Origin: an uncultured Collinsella sp.
GTDB lineage: Bacteria > Actinomycetota > Coriobacteriia > Coriobacteriales > Coriobacteriaceae
Assembly: GCA_902492855.1 (NCBI GenBank)
Contig: CABUMU010000093.1
Location: 1 to 7,964, forward strand
Direction of reading: 5' to 3'
DNA length: 7,964 nt
Both the position numbers and the translations under genes were made by a program. The notes beneath the pieces were generated by a model that was not told the DNA's origin, searched no databases, and worked only from the letters and a program-made list of their open reading frames with translations. Shown here one piece after another: positions 5,361-7,964 of the stretch (position 1 is the first letter of the stretch; each line of letters opens with the position of its first letter).

Positions 5361-6605
5361 ATGGCGGCTCGCGTCTGCCTGGTCCACTATCACGAGGTTG
5401 GACTGAAGGGTAAGAACCGCGCACATTTTGAGCATATCCTCATGGATAACATCAAGGCGGCCTTGGCCGCCTTTTCCGTGAATGCCGTGTCTCGAATTTC
5501 CGGTTATATCCTCGTGACCTTTAACGAGCATCAGGCCGACGAGGCGGCGCGTGTCATTCGCACCGTTCCCGGCGTTGCTCGCGTGTCTTTGGCGTATCAC
5601 ACCAATCGCGACCCTCAGGAGTACTGTGCCGCCGCCGTGAAGGCGCTGCGCGAGTTTGGTTCCTTCGATTCGTTTAAGGTGCACGCCAAGCGCTCCAATA
5701 CCGACTATGAGCTCACCTCGATTGACATCAACCGTCAGGTGGGCGAGGTGTTGTGTGAGGCCTTCCCCGATAAAAAGGTTCAAATGCACGACCCCGATGC
5801 GATGGTGCACGTACTGGTGGTCCAGGGTAGCGTTTATGTGTACGCGCGCTCCGAGCGCGGCGTGGGCGGTCTGCCGGTGGGATCTGCCGGCAAGGTCGTG
5901 ACGCTGCTTTCTTCGGGTATCGATTCTCCGGTAGCGACCTGGATGCTCGCGCGTCGCGGCGCGGTGTGCGTGCCGGTACATTTCTCCGGTCGTCCGCAGA
6001 CGCCCGACACGAGCGAGTATTTGGTGCAGGACATCATCCGTGCGCTTGAGCCGGGTGTCCAGATCGGCCGCCTGTACGTGGTGCCGTTTGGCGACTGCCA
6101 GCGTGAGATTTCGGTCACCTGTCCCAGCAACCTGCGCGTGATCATGTATCGCCGCATTATGTATTCGGTTGCCGAGCGCATTGCACACATCGAGGGCGCC
6201 AAGGCTATCGTGACGGGCGAATCGCTTGGACAGGTTGCCTCCCAAACGCTTGAGAACATCATGGCCGTCAACGAGGCCGTGAAGATCCCCGTGTTCCGTC
6301 CTCTCATCGGTTCGGACAAGCAGGAGATCATCGCGCGTGCCGAAGAGATCGGTACCTTCGATATCTCGACCGAGGCCGCTCCCGACTGCTGCACGCTCTT
6401 TATGCCGCGCCGCCCCGAGACGCACGCCAAACTCGATGCCGTGCATGAGGCGTGGGAGTTGTTCGATCACGAGGAGATGATTGAGCGCCTGCTCAAGCAG
6501 ACCGAGTACATCGACTTCGAGAGCAACACGTATAAGGCTCCTAAGACCTTAAAACGCAAACATTCGGAGCTTGCTCCGCGTGAGATTTACCAAGATCACG
6601 AGTAA
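5361..6605 (+). CDS. thiI: tRNA 4-thiouridine synthase / thiamine thiazole sulfur carrier protein ThiI (short form, no rhodanese domain)
   Basis: Adenylates U8 of tRNA for sulfur insertion (s4U) and, in some organisms, helps load sulfur onto ThiS for thiazole synthesis. The 414 residues show an N-terminal ferredoxin-like domain (YHEVGLKGKNRAHFE), a THUMP RNA-binding domain (about 60-165), and a PP-loop ATPase beginning near 175. The PP-loop reads LSSGIDSPVA (183-192) where SGGxDS is usual; D188 is kept, as is K320 in RPLIGSDKQEI. A CC pair (343-344) lies in the APDCCTLF segment that carries the catalytic cysteine in homologues. The protein stops before any rhodanese domain, as in the Bacillus type, so sulfur must come from a separate cysteine desulfurase not seen here. 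The ATG touches the rpoZ stop, with no strong Shine-Dalgarno sequence at normal spacing. Confidence 0.95.
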   Translation: MAARVCLVHYHEVGLKGKNRAHFEHILMDNIKAALAAFSVNAVSRISGYILVTFNEHQADEAARVIRTVPGVARVSLAYHTNRDPQEYCAAAVKALREFGSFDSFKVHAKRSNTDYELTSIDINRQVGEVLCEAFPDKKVQMHDPDAMVHVLVVQGSVYVYARSERGVGGLPVGSAGKVVTLLSSGIDSPVATWMLARRGAVCVPVHFSGRPQTPDTSEYLVQDIIRALEPGVQIGRLYVVPFGDCQREISVTCPSNLRVIMYRRIMYSVAERIAHIEGAKAIVTGESLGQVASQTLENIMAVNEAVKIPVFRPLIGSDKQEIIARAEEIGTFDISTEAAPDCCTLFMPRRPETHAKLDAVHEAWELFDHEEMIERLLKQTEYIDFESNTYKAPKTLKRKHSELAPREIYQDHE

Positions 6606-6615
6606 ATTTGTGCAT

Positions 6616-6648
6616 AGACCGACGATACGCTTGCATCGTCGGTCTTTT
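6616..6648 (+). terminator. Intrinsic terminator after thiI
   Basis: Perfect 11-bp stem, AGACCGACGAT (6616-6626) with ATCGTCGGTCT (6635-6645), an 8-nt loop and a short T-run (TCTTTTGC). It lies 10 nt past the thiI stop and probably ends the mihF-gmk-rpoZ-thiI transcript. Confidence 0.9.
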
Positions 6649-6720
6649 GCTATCTGGGCATTTTGCGGCTAAGTGTTCATTTGCTGACGTGTGCCTGAAT
6701 AAATGGACAGATTTGTGCAA

Positions 6721-6763
6721 GGTTTTGGTCAGCTTTTGGTTTGACCGCTAAAACCGGTTTTGG
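6721..6763. promoter_or_regulatory. Palindrome cluster in the comEA upstream region
   Basis: Two inverted repeats lie side by side about 60-90 nt before comEA: GGTCA (6727-6731) with TGACC (6742-6746), separated by 10 nt, and the perfect 12-bp palindrome AAAACCGGTTTT (6750-6761). TTTTGG occurs repeatedly across the stretch. This may be a regulator site for the competence genes. I could not find a convincing -35/-10 pair: TTGACC at 6741 has no -10 at 16-18 nt. The remaining bases between the thiI terminator and comEA show nothing else. Confidence 0.3.
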
Positions 6764-6805
6764 GGCGTGGCTGTTGTGGAACTCCTTTCCTGACACGATG
6801 GTGTT

Positions 6806-6811
6806 GGGAGG
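6806..6811 (+). promoter_or_regulatory. Ribosome binding site for comEA
   Basis: GGGAGG with a 7-nt spacer to ATG 6819. It favours this start over in-frame codons further upstream (from 6741), which would add an unrelated 26-residue extension. Confidence 0.8.
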
Positions 6812-6818
6812 TTTTGCT

Positions 6819-7532
6819 ATGGCGCAGCGCGAACAACACGAACGGGTCAAAAAGATGGACCGCTGGGCGGACAAGCTGTTCGGTCATAAGGCAGTGTTGA
6901 TGGCGATACTGGTCGTCATTGCGATGGCGAGCGGCTTGGCGATGGCGAACCTTGGCGGCGGTGCCGGCGACGTGTCGTTTGAGCGCACTGACGGTTCGGG
7001 CTCGTTGGTGAAGCCGGGATCCGGCGATGCCTCGAGCGGAAAGACATCCGAAGGCTCTTCGCCTAAGGCGTCTGCCGCGGCAGAGGTTTATGTCGATGTT
7101 GATGGCGCCGTTGTGTCGCCGGGTGTATATCGCCTCAAGGACGGCGCGCGGGTGGCTCAGGCGATTGATGCCGCCGGCGGGCTGGCGCCCGAGGCAGACG
7201 TTACGGGGCTCAATCGGGCATCTAAAGTCGTCGATGGACAGAAGATTCACGTTCCAACGGTAGGGGAGCAGCAGGCGTCCATTGCGGAAGCCGGTGTTGA
7301 TGGTGGGACTTCCGCATCATCGGACGTGAGTGGCGCAACAGGCCTAGTAAATATCAATACGGCAAGCGCGGCAGAGCTACAGACGCTCTCGGGCATCGGT
7401 CCCTCCATGGCCCAGTCGATTATCGATGAGCGGACAAAGAACGGTGCTTTTGCCTCGGTTGACGATCTGATGCGTGTGTCGGGAATCGGCGAGAAGAAGC
7501 TTGCCAAAATCAAAGATTGCATCTGCGTATGA
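6819..7532 (+). CDS. comEA: Competence protein ComEA, membrane-anchored DNA receptor
   Basis: Binds incoming double-stranded DNA at the outer face of the membrane and passes it to the ComEC channel during natural transformation. The 237-residue product has a short cytoplasmic N-terminus rich in charged residues (MDRWADK), one membrane segment (about 25-44, VLMAILVVIAMASGLAMA), a Gly/Ser-rich linker (46-86), a SLBB domain (88-146, VYVDVDGAVVSPGVYRL... GLNRASKVVDGQKIHVP), a second flexible linker, and a C-terminal helix-hairpin-helix DNA-binding domain (177-237). The latter opens with VNINTASAAELQTL and contains two hairpins, LSGIGPSMAQSI and VSGIGEKKLAKI. The architecture is that of Bacillus ComEA. 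The end is slightly odd, DCICV with two cysteines. It overlaps comEC by 4 nt (ATGA), confirming context. Whether the organism is actually transformable cannot be told from this. Confidence 0.95.
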   Translation: MAQREQHERVKKMDRWADKLFGHKAVLMAILVVIAMASGLAMANLGGGAGDVSFERTDGSGSLVKPGSGDASSGKTSEGSSPKASAAAEVYVDVDGAVVSPGVYRLKDGARVAQAIDAAGGLAPEADVTGLNRASKVVDGQKIHVPTVGEQQASIAEAGVDGGTSASSDVSGATGLVNINTASAAELQTLSGIGPSMAQSIIDERTKNGAFASVDDLMRVSGIGEKKLAKIKDCICV

Positions 7533-7964
7533 GTGCGACCGAGCGTGAACATGTGATGCCTCCGCGGCCCCTGATGCCGTGGACGATGGCCCTGTGTGCC
7601 GGCATGTGCATGAGCTGCGCCTTGGTGCTCAACGTGGCCGCTGATGCGCTGCTGAGGGAGCAGGCGCCGGCGGTCGGGCTGCTATGGGCCATTCCCGTTG
7701 CGGCGCCGGTATTCGTTGTGCTGGCTCAATCTTGTGCGCGGCTTGCCCTTTGGAAGCGGTGGCTGTATGCCGCGTCCGTCGGTCTCGTGGCGGGAGCGGT
7801 CGTCTCGGCGTGGTGGGCTGTGGGCGCGCTAAGCGCCTCGAAGGCGCTCGACGGTCGGGCGGCAAGCAGCCTCGAGTTTGTCGTGCAGGGCGATCCATCC
7901 ATAAACGAGGACGTGTATTCCTATACCTGCGAGGCACGCGCGGACGGTAAGAACTTGGCAACGG
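7529..7964 (+). CDS. comEC: Competence protein ComEC, N-terminal part (partial)
   Basis: First 145 codons of an open frame that runs off the right edge. ComEC forms the inner-membrane channel through which single-stranded DNA enters during transformation. The visible part has an initial hydrophobic segment (about 17-38), a second (49-70) and a third (77-100, WKRWLYAASVGLVAGAVVSAWWAVGA). A soluble stretch then begins with LEFVVQGDPSINEDVYSYTCEARADG, which resembles the start of the periplasmic OB-like (DUF4131) domain of ComEC. The large Competence multi-TM domain and any metallo-beta-lactamase domain would lie beyond the window. The ATG overlaps the comEA stop as ATGA, indicating coupled translation. 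The identity rests on topology plus the conserved comEA-comEC pairing, since the most diagnostic motifs are not reached. Confidence 0.88.
   Translation, partial: MSATEREHVMPPRPLMPWTMALCAGMCMSCALVLNVAADALLREQAPAVGLLWAIPVAAPVFVVLAQSCARLALWKRWLYAASVGLVAGAVVSAWWAVGALSASKALDGRAASSLEFVVQGDPSINEDVYSYTCEARADGKNLAT

Noticed and set aside
4989..6470. Long open frame on the - strand (493 codons) opposite gmk, rpoZ and thiI
   Set aside because: It spans three well-supported + strand genes, reads as Arg/His/Gly-rich shadow sequence, and shows no motif or ribosome binding site.
7684..7950. Open + strand frame of 88 codons near the right edge
   Set aside because: It is a different frame inside comEC; its Arg/Gly/Cys-rich translation has no membrane segment, whereas the ATGA-linked frame does.
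1..7964. CRISPR array, insertion sequence, prophage or defence island
   Set aside because: No regularly spaced direct repeats, transposase, integrase or phage motifs; all reading frames are housekeeping or competence genes on one strand.

Overview
The window is an ordinary-looking, high-GC core-genome segment with every gene on the + strand. An actinobacterial integration host factor gene (mihF) next to gmk and rpoZ, frequent GTG starts and strongly G/C-ending codons point to an actinomycete. The protein style (short ThiI, short omega subunit, NAD-dependent PyrK/PyrD pair) fits a gut Coriobacteriia such as Collinsella best. That genus-level guess comes from recognition, not from a search.

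Region 1 (1-3955) is a de novo pyrimidine cluster: the 3' end of pyrB, then pyrC, pyrK, pyrD and pyrF. Together they carry carbamoyl aspartate formation, ring closure, NAD-linked oxidation to orotate, and the final OMP decarboxylation to UMP. Orotate phosphoribosyltransferase (pyrE) is not in the window. Gene junctions overlap by 1 to 17 nt, except pyrC-pyrK, which is separated by about 90 nt holding a terminator-like hairpin.

Region 2 (3956-4194) is a 239-nt non-coding, AT-richer gap with three inverted repeats: a weak terminator candidate after pyrF, a large hairpin with a 27-nt loop, and a near-palindrome just before mihF.

Region 3 (4195-6605) is mihF-gmk-rpoZ-thiI, packed with 0 to 5 nt between genes and closed by a clear intrinsic terminator. 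It joins a nucleoid protein, GMP phosphorylation, an RNA polymerase subunit and tRNA thiolation. The order pyrF...mihF-gmk-rpoZ resembles that of Mycobacterium tuberculosis.

Region 4 (6649-7964) has a 170-nt leader with two small palindromes, then comEA and the 5' end of comEC (ATGA overlap), the DNA receptor and membrane channel of natural transformation.

I see no mobile element, CRISPR array, tRNA/rRNA gene, or convincing undescribed multi-gene system. The most unusual material is the structured gap upstream of mihF.
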